From Lachnospiraceae bacterium P6A3 (lineage in GTDB: Bacteria > Bacillota > Clostridia > Lachnospirales > Lachnospiraceae): a DNA stretch of 64,000 bases. The translations under genes and the position numbers were made by a program. The stretch covers positions 1-64,000 of the forward strand of contig JNKP01000004.1 of assembly GCA_000702085.1 (NCBI GenBank), written 5' to 3'. Numbering within the stretch: position 1 is the stretch's first letter; each line of letters begins with the position of its first letter. Below are positions 41,781 to 51,255 of this stretch, in pieces. The notes below the pieces were generated by a model, which did no database searches, was not told the origin of the DNA, and saw only the letters and a program-made list of their open reading frames with translations.

Positions 41781-43319
41781 TCACTCCAGCGACTGGGTTA
41801 CAGGAACCTGGTTCTTCTTATCATAGCAGCTGAAGATCTTATCGATATCCTTCTGATCGGGCTTCTTGGTAAGAAGTGATACTACGGGAACAATGACAAG
41901 TCCAGCAAGCATTGCAAGAGCGCCGGCATTGATAGGGGACTTAAGAAGTGCGGGGAAATACTGCTTTCCGAAGATCATGTTGCAGATCATAAATCCTGCA
42001 CCGAAGATAAAGCTTGCCATGCAGCCTGCCTTGGTGGTCTTCTTCCAGTAGAGTCCATAGAGGAAGGGAGCAAGGAAAGCACCGGCCATAGCACCCCATG
42101 AAACACCCATGAGCTGTGCGATGAAGGTAACGCTGCTCTTGTACTGAACGATTGCGAGGATTACGGAGATGATGATGAATACTACGATCAGGATTCTGAT
42201 CCAGAGAACCTGTTTCTTATCGTCCATCTTCTTAATGATATTTCCCTTGATGAAGTCAATGGTAAGGGTTGAGCTTGAGGTCATTACCAGAGATGAAAGG
42301 GTGGACATTGATGCGGAAAGAACGAGTATTACAACAAGTCCGATAAGTGCGGGACTTAAGTTTCTGAGCATAGCGGGGATGATTGCATCATAACCTTCGG
42401 CAGCAACATCAACAGAATCGGAGAAGAGTCTTCCGAATCCTCCGAGGAAGTAGCATCCGCCTGCAACAACACCTGCAAAGAGAGTCGAGATGATGGTTCC
42501 TTTGGTGATAGACTGCTCGGACTTGATGGCATAGAACTTCTGAACCATCTGAGGAAGTCCCCAGGTTCCGAGGGAAGTCAGGATTACGACTCCGATGAGA
42601 TTAATGGGATCGGGTCCGAAGAATGAATTGAAAACACCGGGCGTGGTGCTGACAGCTTCATCGGAAACCTTGGCAAGCTGATCGAGAGCTGCGAGGAAGC
42701 CGCCCTTTGAATTAAGAACCGCTACGATTACCGCTACGATTCCGAAGAGCATGATGATTCCCTGAATGAAATCATTGATGGCGGTAGCCATGTATCCGCC
42801 GGCAATTACATATACTCCGGTAAGTATGGCCATTACTATGATACATACGGTGTAGTCGATATCAAATGCCATTCCGAAGAGTCTTGAAAGTCCGTTATAG
42901 AGTGATGCGGTATAAGGGATCATGAAGATGAATACTATAAAAGAAGCTGCGATCTTAAGTCCCTTGGAATTAAATCTTTCTCCGAAGAATTCAGGCATGG
43001 TCGCGGAGTTAAGGTGCTGGGACATGATCCTGGTTCTTCTGCCCAGAACTCTCCATGCAAGCATGGATCCGAGAAGTGCATTTCCTATTCCGATCCAAGT
43101 AGAAGCGATTCCGTATTTCCATCCGAACTGTCCGGCATATCCTACGAAGATAACTGCGGAGAAATAACTGGTTCCGTATGCGAAAGCGGTAAGCCAGGGG
43201 CCTACGTTTCTTCCGCCGAGTACGAATCCTCCGACGTCGGTCGCATTTTTACGGCAATAGAAGCCTACACCGAGCATGACCGAGAAAAACAACAGCAGCA
43301 TTAAGATTTTAATAAGCAT
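41781..43319 (-). CDS. Sodium:solute symporter (SSS family)
   Basis: A 512-residue integral membrane protein with about 13 hydrophobic segments, of the SSS family (PutP/PanF type), which imports proline, pantothenate, sugars or similar with Na+. Family landmarks: GGRNVGPWLTAFAYGTSYFS (helix 1-2 region), GGYMATAINDFIQGIIMLFG, and ASMSTLSSLVMTSSSTLTID, which forms part of the sodium site. GGAGGT ribosome site. Monocistronic between a clear promoter and terminator. The substrate cannot be told from sequence reading. Confidence 0.92.
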   Translation of the reverse strand: MLIKILMLLLFFSVMLGVGFYCRKNATDVGGFVLGGRNVGPWLTAFAYGTSYFSAVIFVGYAGQFGWKYGIASTWIGIGNALLGSMLAWRVLGRRTRIMSQHLNSATMPEFFGERFNSKGLKIAASFIVFIFMIPYTASLYNGLSRLFGMAFDIDYTVCIIVMAILTGVYVIAGGYMATAINDFIQGIIMLFGIVAVIVAVLNSKGGFLAALDQLAKVSDEAVSTTPGVFNSFFGPDPINLIGVVILTSLGTWGLPQMVQKFYAIKSEQSITKGTIISTLFAGVVAGGCYFLGGFGRLFSDSVDVAAEGYDAIIPAMLRNLSPALIGLVVILVLSASMSTLSSLVMTSSSTLTIDFIKGNIIKKMDDKKQVLWIRILIVVFIIISVILAIVQYKSSVTFIAQLMGVSWGAMAGAFLAPFLYGLYWKKTTKAGCMASFIFGAGFMICNMIFGKQYFPALLKSPINAGALAMLAGLVIVPVVSLLTKKPDQKDIDKIFSCYDKKNQVPVTQSLE

Positions 43320-43352
43320 ATACGACCTCCGTTTTAAATGTTACCGTCGAAT

Positions 43353-43381
43353 AGTTTATCACTTTAAAGCGTTAGTGTAAA
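43353..43381 (-). promoter_or_regulatory. Promoter of the sodium:solute symporter
   Basis: On the minus strand -35 TTTACA (43376-43381), 17-base spacer, -10 TAAACT (43353-43358), about 35 bases before the start codon. Confidence 0.6.
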
Positions 43382-43411
43382 TAAGTGAAGCCTTAAAAAT
43401 GTGCATAAAAA

Positions 43412-43435
43412 TACCCCGCAAATATATGCGGGGTA
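43412..43435 (-). terminator. Rho-independent terminator after the EAL gene
   Basis: TACCCCGCA/TGCGGGGTA, a perfect 9-bp stem with a 6-base loop, followed on the minus strand by TTTTT. Lies 14 bases past the EAL gene stop. Confidence 0.9.
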
Positions 43436-43448
43436 GATAAAGCTTCTC

Positions 43449-45524
43449 TTATTCGGTCAGATCATATTCATATCCGTTGAGTACTATTCGTGCTCTTCCG
43501 TGTACAACCTCGATCCTGTCTCTGGGAAGCAGCTCGTCGAGCTTAACCGCAGTCATTACTTTAACGGTTATATCGGAATCTCTGAAGGATAAATCGGTAT
43601 CTCCGGTAAATCCTCCGAAAGGAAGAATGTTCTCTCCCTTCGCATAGATCCTGAGTGCTCCTCTTTCGAAACGGATGTTGGTCATTCCGTCGAGAGCTGC
43701 GGCGCCTGAGCATCTGTCATTATGTATGTTCATTATGACACTCGCGTCATGCACATATACATCGCAGCGTTCACCGGACATTGTTCCGAGTGCGACGGCC
43801 TCTTTTCCGCTGATATAGAGCTTAACGGATGTATTGGATATCGTTATGTCACCGTTTGCTCCGATGGATCCCAGAGCAACACCCTTAATGGTATTGAGTT
43901 CTGCGGTTATATCCGAATTATCGATGGTAAGCACGCAATCGCGGTACAGGCATCCTATTCCCAGTGCCCTGTCTCCGTTCATTTCCAGAATGTACTGGCC
44001 TCCGGCTATGTTGATGCCTCCGCCGAATCCGGATCCGATGCAGACTCCTATCTTACCGTTTGATTCTATCTTAAGAGCTCCCGACTGTTCGAAAACAAGA
44101 TTTCCGTGGCCGGCATTTATTCCGTTTCCGATTCCGAAGTACTCATCCGCATCAAGGGTTATACCGAGATTTCCGTCGCCCTTCATGATAAAGCCGGCTC
44201 CCTCGGGAACGCATATGCCGCCCATGTTGAGCTTGTTATCTCCCTTGACATTGAGAAGTACCTTGCTTCCTTTTCCGATATTGATGCAGGGAAGTTTTTT
44301 CTTATTAAGAAGTCTTACATTCTCAATGGTAACTTCCGCATTTACATTATCGGCTATCTCTATAACGATCTCCGCTTCAAGTCCGGGATTTCCGCTTATG
44401 TAATAATCACCGTCTCCGCCGATAAGAAGACATGCTGTTTCATTCTTGACAAGGCGTTCCAGTTCAATATGCTCTCCGCTGTCTGCGCTATAAATCTGGG
44501 AAGCTTCGCCTTCCTGGCGTTCATGTATGTAATTTTTGATCTCCTGTCTTATCTCAAAAGGGATATCTTCTATGGGTTCCGCTGCAGGCCTTGCGGTGTA
44601 ATAGCCCTGGATAAGATCCGCTCCCAGCAGGATAACGCTTCTGAGTTCTTCGCTTGTCTCAACGCCCTCCGCAAGAGCGAGTATTCCGTTGCTGTGACAG
44701 AATTCGATTATCTCTCTTACGAAATGTCTCTTCTTGGGATCGTCCTGCATTCCGCTTAAAAGCGAACGGTCTATTTTGACATAGTTGGGCATGTACCTCA
44801 AAAGGTTCTGCACATTTGAATATCCCGTACCGTAATCATCGATTGCGGTCTGAACGTTCATAACACGATAGCGCTCTTTAAACTCGGCGAATTCCTTCTC
44901 ATCGAGTTCGGCTCTTTCGGTAAGTTCCACAACCACGGAACGGTTGTGTCTCATAAGAAGTTCATCCACATTGGCCTGATCTTCTTCGCTTAATCTTGTC
45001 TTGGGAATGGAGTTGATGAATACTCTCTTTCCGTGAAAGAACTTGGATTTGTGATCTATGATCTTCAGGACATTCAAAAAAGTGGCTCTTTCGATATCGT
45101 TAAGCCTGTTCCTGAGCTTTGCATATTTTAGGATCTGAAGGGGACTTTCCAGAAGATCGCTTCTGGGTCTCATAAGAGCTTCATAAGAAAAGATCTCTCC
45201 GGTACTGACACTGACGATAGGCTGATAATGATATCCGAAGAGATTGTCATCAATAATACGGTCGGATTCCTTTAACTCCTCAAGTTCGGTTTCACTGAGG
45301 GTTGCAAGAAGTCCTCTGCCCATCTCATCATCGGTTCCTGTCTTGAGATAAACAAGTTCCTTACCCAAGGTAATACTGTCCTCCCACAGAGCTTTCTCGG
45401 CTTCATCCAGATCACCGAGCTCTTCACTGTAGCGGGATATTATTTCCTCAAGCTTTTCAAGCGAGGGGACACTCATTATTTCTTTGAGATATTTATGTAC
45501 TGCTAAATACTTATCTTGCATCAT
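43449..45524 (-). CDS. EAL-domain c-di-GMP phosphodiesterase with beta-helix-like C-terminal domain
   Basis: A protein of about 691 residues. After an N-terminal helical segment, an EAL domain spans about 90-330. All catalytic motifs are present: YEALMRP, VFINSIP, VVVELTER, AIDDYGTGYSN, VKIDRSL, LAEGVE and LIQGYY, so it should hydrolyse cyclic di-GMP. Residues about 375-690 are a Gly/Asn-rich run of short beta repeats (INIGKGSKVLLNVKGDNKLN, MGGICVPEGAGFIMKGDGNL, YFGIGNGINAG) that looks like a right-handed beta-helix, normally found in surface carbohydrate-active proteins. No signal peptide or membrane helix is visible. The ATG at 45524 is 6 bases from a GGGGG-type site; the TTG at 45530 is too close. 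Single-gene unit. Confidence 0.88.
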   Translation of the reverse strand: MMQDKYLAVHKYLKEIMSVPSLEKLEEIISRYSEELGDLDEAEKALWEDSITLGKELVYLKTGTDDEMGRGLLATLSETELEELKESDRIIDDNLFGYHYQPIVSVSTGEIFSYEALMRPRSDLLESPLQILKYAKLRNRLNDIERATFLNVLKIIDHKSKFFHGKRVFINSIPKTRLSEEDQANVDELLMRHNRSVVVELTERAELDEKEFAEFKERYRVMNVQTAIDDYGTGYSNVQNLLRYMPNYVKIDRSLLSGMQDDPKKRHFVREIIEFCHSNGILALAEGVETSEELRSVILLGADLIQGYYTARPAAEPIEDIPFEIRQEIKNYIHERQEGEASQIYSADSGEHIELERLVKNETACLLIGGDGDYYISGNPGLEAEIVIEIADNVNAEVTIENVRLLNKKKLPCINIGKGSKVLLNVKGDNKLNMGGICVPEGAGFIMKGDGNLGITLDADEYFGIGNGINAGHGNLVFEQSGALKIESNGKIGVCIGSGFGGGINIAGGQYILEMNGDRALGIGCLYRDCVLTIDNSDITAELNTIKGVALGSIGANGDITISNTSVKLYISGKEAVALGTMSGERCDVYVHDASVIMNIHNDRCSGAAALDGMTNIRFERGALRIYAKGENILPFGGFTGDTDLSFRDSDITVKVMTAVKLDELLPRDRIEVVHGRARIVLNGYEYDLTE

Positions 45525-45610
45525 GTCCAACCCCCGGACCGATTATCGTAGTATTTCAGACTTTATTATTCTATCACAAAGACTGAATGCATGCACAAGA
45601 AATAAGAAAA

Positions 45611-45634
45611 AAGCGGTCGCCGAAGCGACCGCTT
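45611..45634 (-). terminator. Rho-independent terminator after the sugar-binding protein gene
   Basis: AAGCGGTCGC/GCGACCGCTT, a perfect 10-bp stem with a 4-base loop, followed on the minus strand by TTTTTTC. Lies 28 bases past the stop. Confidence 0.92.
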
Positions 45635-45662
45635 TCCAAAGTTGTCATAAGACACTTTTTAA

Positions 45663-47177
45663 TTATTTCCACTCGTTGTACTGGCGCTGAGCCTCAGCAA
45701 GGACATCCTGATATCCTGCCTCGTCAAGAGCTGCCTGGTACTCCTGAATAACTGCGGGAACATCTGCAGATGCATATCCGCCGTTCTCAAGTGCGAATCC
45801 GTAAGTCTCGAATACGGTCTGGCAAGCAGTGTACTGAGCTTCAACGGGAGTCTTATCGAACTGGAAGCCGTTAGCGCAGGAGATAAGAGCTGAAGAGTTG
45901 AAGTCGATGTACATCTGAGCGGTGTAAGGGCTGTCCTTCTCACAGGTAACAACAGTAGCGTTTGCAGACTCCCACATTGAGTGGTTGTACTTAGCATCAG
46001 CGATCTTCTCTACATAGCCGTCAGCGTTGTAGTTGAAGTCTTCGCCTTCGATACCGTAAGCATAGATGTCAGCGAGCTTGCTGTCAGTGAAAAGAAGTCC
46101 AAGGAAATCTACACAAGCCTGAGCCTCTTCAGGGGTGCAGGTAGCAGATACGCAGAAGCAAGAACCAAGCATTGAGTCGGTGTGCATGTATCTGTTAGAT
46201 GCGGGCTGCATAACAACTTCCTGTCCGTATCTTCCGTTAGCCTCACCGTTGTTGGGAAGGTCGGTCCACCATGAGATAGCCCAATCCTGAGTCTGGGTAG
46301 TGGTGTCATCGGTGGTCTTGGTTACATCATCCTCGGAGATGTAGCCTTCCTCAGCCCACTTGCACATAAGAGTACAGAACTCTTCATACTCGGGAGTGAG
46401 AATGGTATCTACAACTTCGTTGCTCTTTCTGTCAACAGCGATGAAGTTTGAAGTAGCGTCGCCGGTGAAGAAATCGAATGAATCGATGTACCATCTGTAG
46501 AACATAGCGGTTCTCTGGGTAAGGAAGGGATACTTAAGTCCTTCAGCTGCAGCGTCAGCGAGCATGGGCTCGAGATCAGCAAGCTTCTTAACAGAAGCGG
46601 TGTCCCATCCGTACTTGTCAACAAGCTCCTTACGGAACATGAAGTCGTAACCTTCTACGTTATCCTTGTAAACAGGGATGAAGTAGTTTCTTCCGCCGTA
46701 CTTGGAAGCTTCCCAAGTGTTAGCATCCATTGAATCATAGAGTGCTGATCCGGGAAGAAGATCGGTGATGTCATAAACTGCGTTTGAAGCATAGAGATCC
46801 TTGGTTCCGATGGTGCTCTCCCAAGAAGCGGTCCAAAGGAGATCAATCTCACCGTTGTTGAGTGCAAGGTTAGCCTTGTCCTCATACTCGGATGCGATAT
46901 CGTGAAGCACGATCTGAACGTTGATCTTGTCAGCGATGTATGCGTTGATAGCATCCTCTACCTTCTTAACCTGTGCATCATCTACTGCACCAAGGTTAAA
47001 TGTACGTCTGTAGACGTCGATAACGACAGCGCCGCTATCAGATACGGTGGTAGTTCCGGGCTCTACGCCGGTGTTTCCACCCTGTTGTGAAGTTCCGTTT
47101 CCGTTACCGCAAGCGGTCATGGAAAGTCCCATCACGGTTGCAAGCGCAAGTGCTGCAACTTTGTTGAGTTTTTTCAT
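45663..47177 (-). CDS. Extracellular sugar-binding lipoprotein (family 1, LplA-like)
   Basis: A 504-residue lipoprotein with lipobox MTAC after a short signal peptide, then a Thr/Gly/Ser linker and a family 1 solute-binding domain of the long LplA/YtcQ type (AINAYIADKINVQIVLHDIA, LNNGEIDLLWTASWESTIGT, MFRKELVDKYGWDT, YVEKIADAKYNH). These proteins capture oligosaccharides such as uronates or xylo- and manno-oligosaccharides. It is the third gene of the transporter operon; no ATPase is encoded, as is usual for CUT1 systems that share MsmX/UgpC-type ATPases. GGGAGGT site 7 bases before the ATG. Confidence 0.9.
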   Translation of the reverse strand: MKKLNKVAALALATVMGLSMTACGNGNGTSQQGGNTGVEPGTTTVSDSGAVVIDVYRRTFNLGAVDDAQVKKVEDAINAYIADKINVQIVLHDIASEYEDKANLALNNGEIDLLWTASWESTIGTKDLYASNAVYDITDLLPGSALYDSMDANTWEASKYGGRNYFIPVYKDNVEGYDFMFRKELVDKYGWDTASVKKLADLEPMLADAAAEGLKYPFLTQRTAMFYRWYIDSFDFFTGDATSNFIAVDRKSNEVVDTILTPEYEEFCTLMCKWAEEGYISEDDVTKTTDDTTTQTQDWAISWWTDLPNNGEANGRYGQEVVMQPASNRYMHTDSMLGSCFCVSATCTPEEAQACVDFLGLLFTDSKLADIYAYGIEGEDFNYNADGYVEKIADAKYNHSMWESANATVVTCEKDSPYTAQMYIDFNSSALISCANGFQFDKTPVEAQYTACQTVFETYGFALENGGYASADVPAVIQEYQAALDEAGYQDVLAEAQRQYNEWK

Positions 47178-47253
47178 AACTTAACCTCCCTAAAAATGGT
47201 TGTTTATATTCAAAAGTATGGGCGTTATGCCTGTACCCGAATATCGAATTGAA

Positions 47254-48183
47254 TTATCCCTTAACAGATCCGACGGTAAGACCCTTGATGAAGTACTTCT
47301 GGAAGAAGGGATATGCTACCATGATAGGTCCGATGACTACGATAACCGTTGCCATGGTCGCTGAGTTCTGGGGGATTGCTCCTCCCATTGCCGCTCTTGC
47401 CGAAGCAGGAACGTTGTTGTTGTTGAGAAGGAACTGAATGCTCTTCTGAATGTTTACCAGGAGAAGCTGCAGAGGCTTCTTGCTGTTGGTATCGATGTAA
47501 AGGAGAGCGTTCTGCCAGTCATTCCAGTAAGCGGTTGCCATCATGAAGCCGACAGCTGCAAGTGAAGGCTTAAGAAGAGGCAGTGTAATCTGGAAGAAGG
47601 TTCTGTATTCTCCGGCTCCGTCGATCTTGGCAGCTTCCATAAGCTCGGAAGGAATGCTGTTTACGATGTAGGTTCTCAGGATGATAACGTTCATCGTAGA
47701 TACACAGAGCGGAAGGATCAGGAGAAGCAGACTGTCCTTAAGGTGATACAGCGATGTGAACACGATGTATCCGGAAAGCTGCCCTCCGTTGAAGAGCATA
47801 GGGATCAAAAGGAAGATCGCCAAAAACTTTGCAAGTCTGAAATCTTTTCTGCTCATCGCATAAGCGTACATGCTCATGATGAGAAGTCCGAGAAGAGTTC
47901 CGACTACCGTTACGAAAATGGTAACGGCGTATGATGTGAAGAGCTGTTTTCCGTACTTAAGAACAGCGTTCATACCTGACATGGACCACTTCTCGGGGAA
48001 GAATGAGAAGCCATGCTGGGTGATATAGATCTCATCGGTAAATGCTGAGATGAATACCAGAAGTACGGGTGCGAAACAGAAAATCGTAAAGATTATCAGG
48101 CAGATAAGCAGGATGATCTGTCCCGTGGTCATTTTTTCTTTTTTTGAAGGTGCCAGATCGGCATTCTTAATTTTACGCGCCAT
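47254..48183 (-). CDS. Sugar ABC transporter permease (LplC/MalG-like)
   Basis: A roughly 309-residue CUT1 permease with six membrane segments. The EAA loop is LMEAAKIDGAGEYRTFFQIT, followed by LPLLKPSLAAVGFMMATAYW. The ATG at 48181-48183 has AAGGAGGT 8 bases before it; the longer frame would overlap the previous gene without a site. It ends with LTVGSVKG, the usual LplC-type C-terminus. Lies 13 bases after the LplB-like gene and 76 before the binding-protein gene. Confidence 0.92.
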   Translation of the reverse strand: MARKIKNADLAPSKKEKMTTGQIILLICLIIFTIFCFAPVLLVFISAFTDEIYITQHGFSFFPEKWSMSGMNAVLKYGKQLFTSYAVTIFVTVVGTLLGLLIMSMYAYAMSRKDFRLAKFLAIFLLIPMLFNGGQLSGYIVFTSLYHLKDSLLLLILPLCVSTMNVIILRTYIVNSIPSELMEAAKIDGAGEYRTFFQITLPLLKPSLAAVGFMMATAYWNDWQNALLYIDTNSKKPLQLLLVNIQKSIQFLLNNNNVPASARAAMGGAIPQNSATMATVIVVIGPIMVAYPFFQKYFIKGLTVGSVKG

Positions 48184-48196
48184 TTCCTTAACCTCC

Positions 48197-49102
48197 TTAG
48201 AATAAAGCGTCATCAGGCTCAATCTTCCTAACCATCCAGTTTGCAAAGAGCATCAGGAGCAAACCGACAACGGACTGGAAGAAGGATGTAGCTGCCGTAA
48301 AACCAAAGTTTGAATTCTTGAATATTGCGTGCAGTACGTAGGAGTCGATAACCTGGGTGGTCGAGTAGAGCTGACCGGAGTCTCTTGTTACCTGGTAGAA
48401 AAGACCGGTATCGGATCTCATTACGTTACCTACGGAAAGAAGGAGCATAACGGTGATCATGGGGATCAGGCTGGGAAGAGTGATGTGCCAGATCTTTTTC
48501 CATCTGTTTGCACCGTCGATCTCTGCTGCTTCATAAAGCTCGGTATCAATACCTGCAAGAACCGACATGTAAAGGACCGAACCGTATCCGGTATCTTTCC
48601 AGATCTTTGTGATGGTCACGATAGCGGGCCAGTACTTTGCCTGGGTGTAAAAGCTGGTGCTTGTTCCGAGTGCACTGTTGATAAGTCCGGTGTCCTTGCT
48701 GATGAAAGCGTAGACGATGAACTGAACGGCTGCGTATGAAATGAAGACGGGGATGATCATGAGAGTCTGCATCGCTTTGGTCGTCTTCTTGAAAATACAC
48801 TGGTCAATCGCAACTGCGAGGGTTACGTTCAGAAACGTTCCGAGTGCGGTGAAGATCACGTAGTACATCAGAGTGTTTCTGGTCATGGTGACGAAGATGT
48901 TCTTCGAAGCGATGAGGAACTTAAAGTTATCAAGTCCGCACCAGGGGCTTCCGTAGATTCCCTTCGTAACATCAAAATTCTTAAATGCAAGTACGAGACC
49001 CGTCATGGGAACGTACATGATGAAAAACAGAACGAGGAATACAGGCAATGCCAGTACCACGTGAGCTCTGTGTTTCCATGTGTTGTGTAGGAAATCCTTC
49101 AT
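48197..49102 (-). CDS. Sugar ABC transporter permease (LplB/MalF-like)
   Basis: A 301-residue permease of the CUT1 class with six membrane helices. Landmarks: the first helix LPVFLVLFFIMYVPMTGLVL, GLDNFKFLI and the EAA loop LYEAAEIDGANRWKKIWHIT. First gene of the importer operon, downstream of two tandem 13-bp operator-like repeats. It pairs with the LplC-like permease to form the channel. Confidence 0.92.
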   Translation of the reverse strand: MKDFLHNTWKHRAHVVLALPVFLVLFFIMYVPMTGLVLAFKNFDVTKGIYGSPWCGLDNFKFLIASKNIFVTMTRNTLMYYVIFTALGTFLNVTLAVAIDQCIFKKTTKAMQTLMIIPVFISYAAVQFIVYAFISKDTGLINSALGTSTSFYTQAKYWPAIVTITKIWKDTGYGSVLYMSVLAGIDTELYEAAEIDGANRWKKIWHITLPSLIPMITVMLLLSVGNVMRSDTGLFYQVTRDSGQLYSTTQVIDSYVLHAIFKNSNFGFTAATSFFQSVVGLLLMLFANWMVRKIEPDDALF

Positions 49103-49157
49103 TTCGCACCCTTCCTTCTACGTTAAAATTTTTGTTCTTGATAAAGCAAAAATTTTA

Positions 49158-49183
49158 CTTAATCGATTTCCTTAATCGATTTC
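49158..49183 (-). promoter_or_regulatory. Tandem 13-bp operator-like repeats before the sugar importer operon
   Basis: CTTAATCGATTTC occurs twice in direct tandem (49158-49170 and 49171-49183) with no gap. Each copy contains the palindromic core AATCGATT with a central CG, as in LacI/GalR-family operators. They lie just downstream of the -10 box, so a bound repressor would block transcription. Confidence 0.6.
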
Positions 49184-49190
49184 GTGCTTA

Positions 49191-49219
49191 AGAATATATT
49201 ATTTGACCCATCAATGCAA
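49191..49219 (-). promoter_or_regulatory. Promoter of the sugar importer operon
   Basis: On the minus strand -35 TTGCAT (49214-49219), 17-base spacer, -10 TATTCT (49191-49196). The start point would fall at the edge of the tandem repeats. Confidence 0.5.
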
Positions 49220-49379
49220 CCATTTTTTTGCATTTTTTGTGCAAATCTACACTTTTGGTTAATTTTTAACGATGGGTTTATGTGATTTTTGTCAAATTTT
49301 CAAAACGCAATATTTGATATTAATATTGCAATATTTGGGAATATATGTTCCAACGGGGAAATCCCGTACAGAAAGGCAT

Positions 49380-50879
49380 TTACTCATCTTTCGACCAGGC
49401 AATGGCGTACTTAACGGCTTTGTGCCATCCCTTCAAAAGCTCTTCCGCTCTGCTTCTGTCATCGGCAGGTTCAAATGATCTTCCCAGCTCCCACTTGGCC
49501 CTGATCTCATCCTTGTCTTTGTAATAGCCCACTGCAAGACCCGCCAGGAAAGCCGCTCCCATAGCTGTAGTCTCAATGCATTTGGGTCTGATGACTTTGG
49601 TTCCGATCAGATCCGCCTGGAACTTCATGAGGAAGTTATTGGCAGATGCTCCGCCGTCTACCTTAAGCCCCTGAAGCGGTGCTCCCAGGTCTTCTTCCAT
49701 TGCCTTCATTACATCATAGGACTGATATGCGATGGACTCCAGCGTAGCCCTGATGAAATGCTCTTTTGTACAGCCTCTCGTGATACCGAATACGGTTCCG
49801 CGGGCATACTGATCCCAGTAAGGCGCACCCATTCCGGTAAATGCGGGAACCACATAAACTCCGGTGCTGTCCTTGACACGGTCGGCATATTCCTCGGTCT
49901 GAGAAGCACTCTTAACCATTCTCATGCTGTCTCTGAGCCACTGAACCGCAGCTCCCGCTACGAACACGGAACCTTCAAGTGCATATTCGGGCTCTTCGGA
50001 AGTGCATGCAGCCATGGTTGTAAGCAGTCCGTGTGAGGATGCAACCGCTTCGGATCCGGTATTCATCAGGATAAAAGAACCCGTTCCGTAAGTATTCTTA
50101 ACATCGCCCTTATCAAAACAGCACTGTCCGAACAGCGCAGCCTGCTGGTCACCTGCGGCTCCGGCTATGGGTATTAGGCCGCCCATCACCTTTTCGCTTG
50201 TATATCCGTACTGCGCGCTGCTGGGCTTTACTTCGGGAAGCATACTCTCCGGAATATTAAACAGCTTAAGCAGATCTTTATCCCACTGAAGAGTATGTAT
50301 GTTAAAGAGCATGGTTCTGGCGGCATTGGTATAGTCCGTTACATGAACCTGTCCGCCTGTCAGGTTCCAGATAAGCCAGGTATCAACGGTTCCGAATACC
50401 AGCTTTCCGTTCTCCGCTTTTTCTCTGGCACCGTCAACATTATCAAGGATCCATGCTATCTTGCTGGCACTGAAATATGCGTCGGGAACAAGACCGGTTT
50501 TTTCGGATATCATATCCGAACGTCCCGCCGCTACAATCTTATCTATCATGGGTGCGGTTCTTCTGCACTGCCATACGATCGCATTGTAAACAGGCTCACC
50601 GGTTTCCTTGTCCCATACGATTGTGGTCTCTCTCTGATTGGTGATACCTATCGCTGCAATATCCGATGCATCGATACCGAGATTGGCCATCGCTTCTCTT
50701 GCAACGGAGATCTGTGAAGACCATATCTCCCTGGGATTATGTTCTACCCATCCGGGCTGGGGATAATACTGATCGAATTCTTTTTGCGCGATGGCTTTTA
50801 TGCGTGCATCCTTATCGAATATGATTCCTCTTGAACTTGTTGTTCCCTGATCGAGTGCAAGAATATATTTGTCGCCCAT
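49380..50879 (-). CDS. glpK: Glycerol kinase
   Basis: A 499-residue FGGY-family kinase making glycerol-3-phosphate from glycerol and ATP. Conserved blocks: [18 protein letters not shown] (phosphate 1 loop), [63 protein letters not shown] and the GlpK signature [13 protein letters not shown]. The ATG at 50877-50879 follows GGAGA by 8 bases; the longer start overlaps the DUF1667 gene. It is last in the glp operon and supplies glycerol-3-phosphate to the GlpA-like dehydrogenase encoded first. Confidence 0.96.
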   Translation of the reverse strand: MGDKYILALDQGTTSSRGIIFDKDARIKAIAQKEFDQYYPQPGWVEHNPREIWSSQISVAREAMANLGIDASDIAAIGITNQRETTIVWDKETGEPVYNAIVWQCRRTAPMIDKIVAAGRSDMISEKTGLVPDAYFSASKIAWILDNVDGAREKAENGKLVFGTVDTWLIWNLTGGQVHVTDYTNAARTMLFNIHTLQWDKDLLKLFNIPESMLPEVKPSSAQYGYTSEKVMGGLIPIAGAAGDQQAALFGQCCFDKGDVKNTYGTGSFILMNTGSEAVASSHGLLTTMAACTSEEPEYALEGSVFVAGAAVQWLRDSMRMVKSASQTEEYADRVKDSTGVYVVPAFTGMGAPYWDQYARGTVFGITRGCTKEHFIRATLESIAYQSYDVMKAMEEDLGAPLQGLKVDGGASANNFLMKFQADLIGTKVIRPKCIETTAMGAAFLAGLAVGYYKDKDEIRAKWELGRSFEPADDRSRAEELLKGWHKAVKYAIAWSKDE

Positions 50880-50893
50880 AAGCTTTCTCCGTA

Positions 50894-51253
50894 TCAATCG
50901 TCGTTTGAGGTAACTATAACGTCAACACCGGTACCCGCAATATTTTCCGCAGCTATGTCCCCTATGTGTACGGGTGCGGTAAGTTCGATATCTTTAAGCG
51001 CCTTTACCACATCCATCATTTTTTCTTTGGGAACATCCCCTTTGGTCTTAACGGATACAACAGGTCTGCTTCCGCCTTTAAGCCTTACGAGACTGGTCAC
51101 GCATCTTACGGGATGAGTCACTTCACTGGCAGCATATTCTTCACCCCGGGGGCATGAATTTCCGGTTATGCTTTTTACTTCTCCGTTTTCGAGTTCAACG
51201 GTAATATGACAGCCGATGGGACATCTTATGCATGTTAATTCACGTTTTTCCAT
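50894..51253 (-). CDS. DUF1667 cysteine-motif protein of the glp operon
   Basis: A 119-residue DUF1667 protein. The N-terminus has [20 protein letters not shown], a CxxCxxxC motif, with further cysteines in [11 protein letters not shown] and [10 protein letters not shown], suggesting an Fe-S cluster. It is translated 2 bases after the FAD oxidoreductase gene. In Clostridia and spirochaetes this trio (GlpA-like, FAD-oxidoreductase, DUF1667) stands beside glpK; the three probably form a glycerol-3-phosphate dehydrogenase complex analogous to GlpABC, with this protein as the small electron-transfer part (inferred). Confidence 0.85.
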   Translation of the reverse strand: MEKRELTCIRCPIGCHITVELENGEVKSITGNSCPRGEEYAASEVTHPVRCVTSLVRLKGGSRPVVSVKTKGDVPKEKMMDVVKALKDIELTAPVHIGDIAAENIAGTGVDVIVTSNDD

Positions 51254-51255
51254 AA

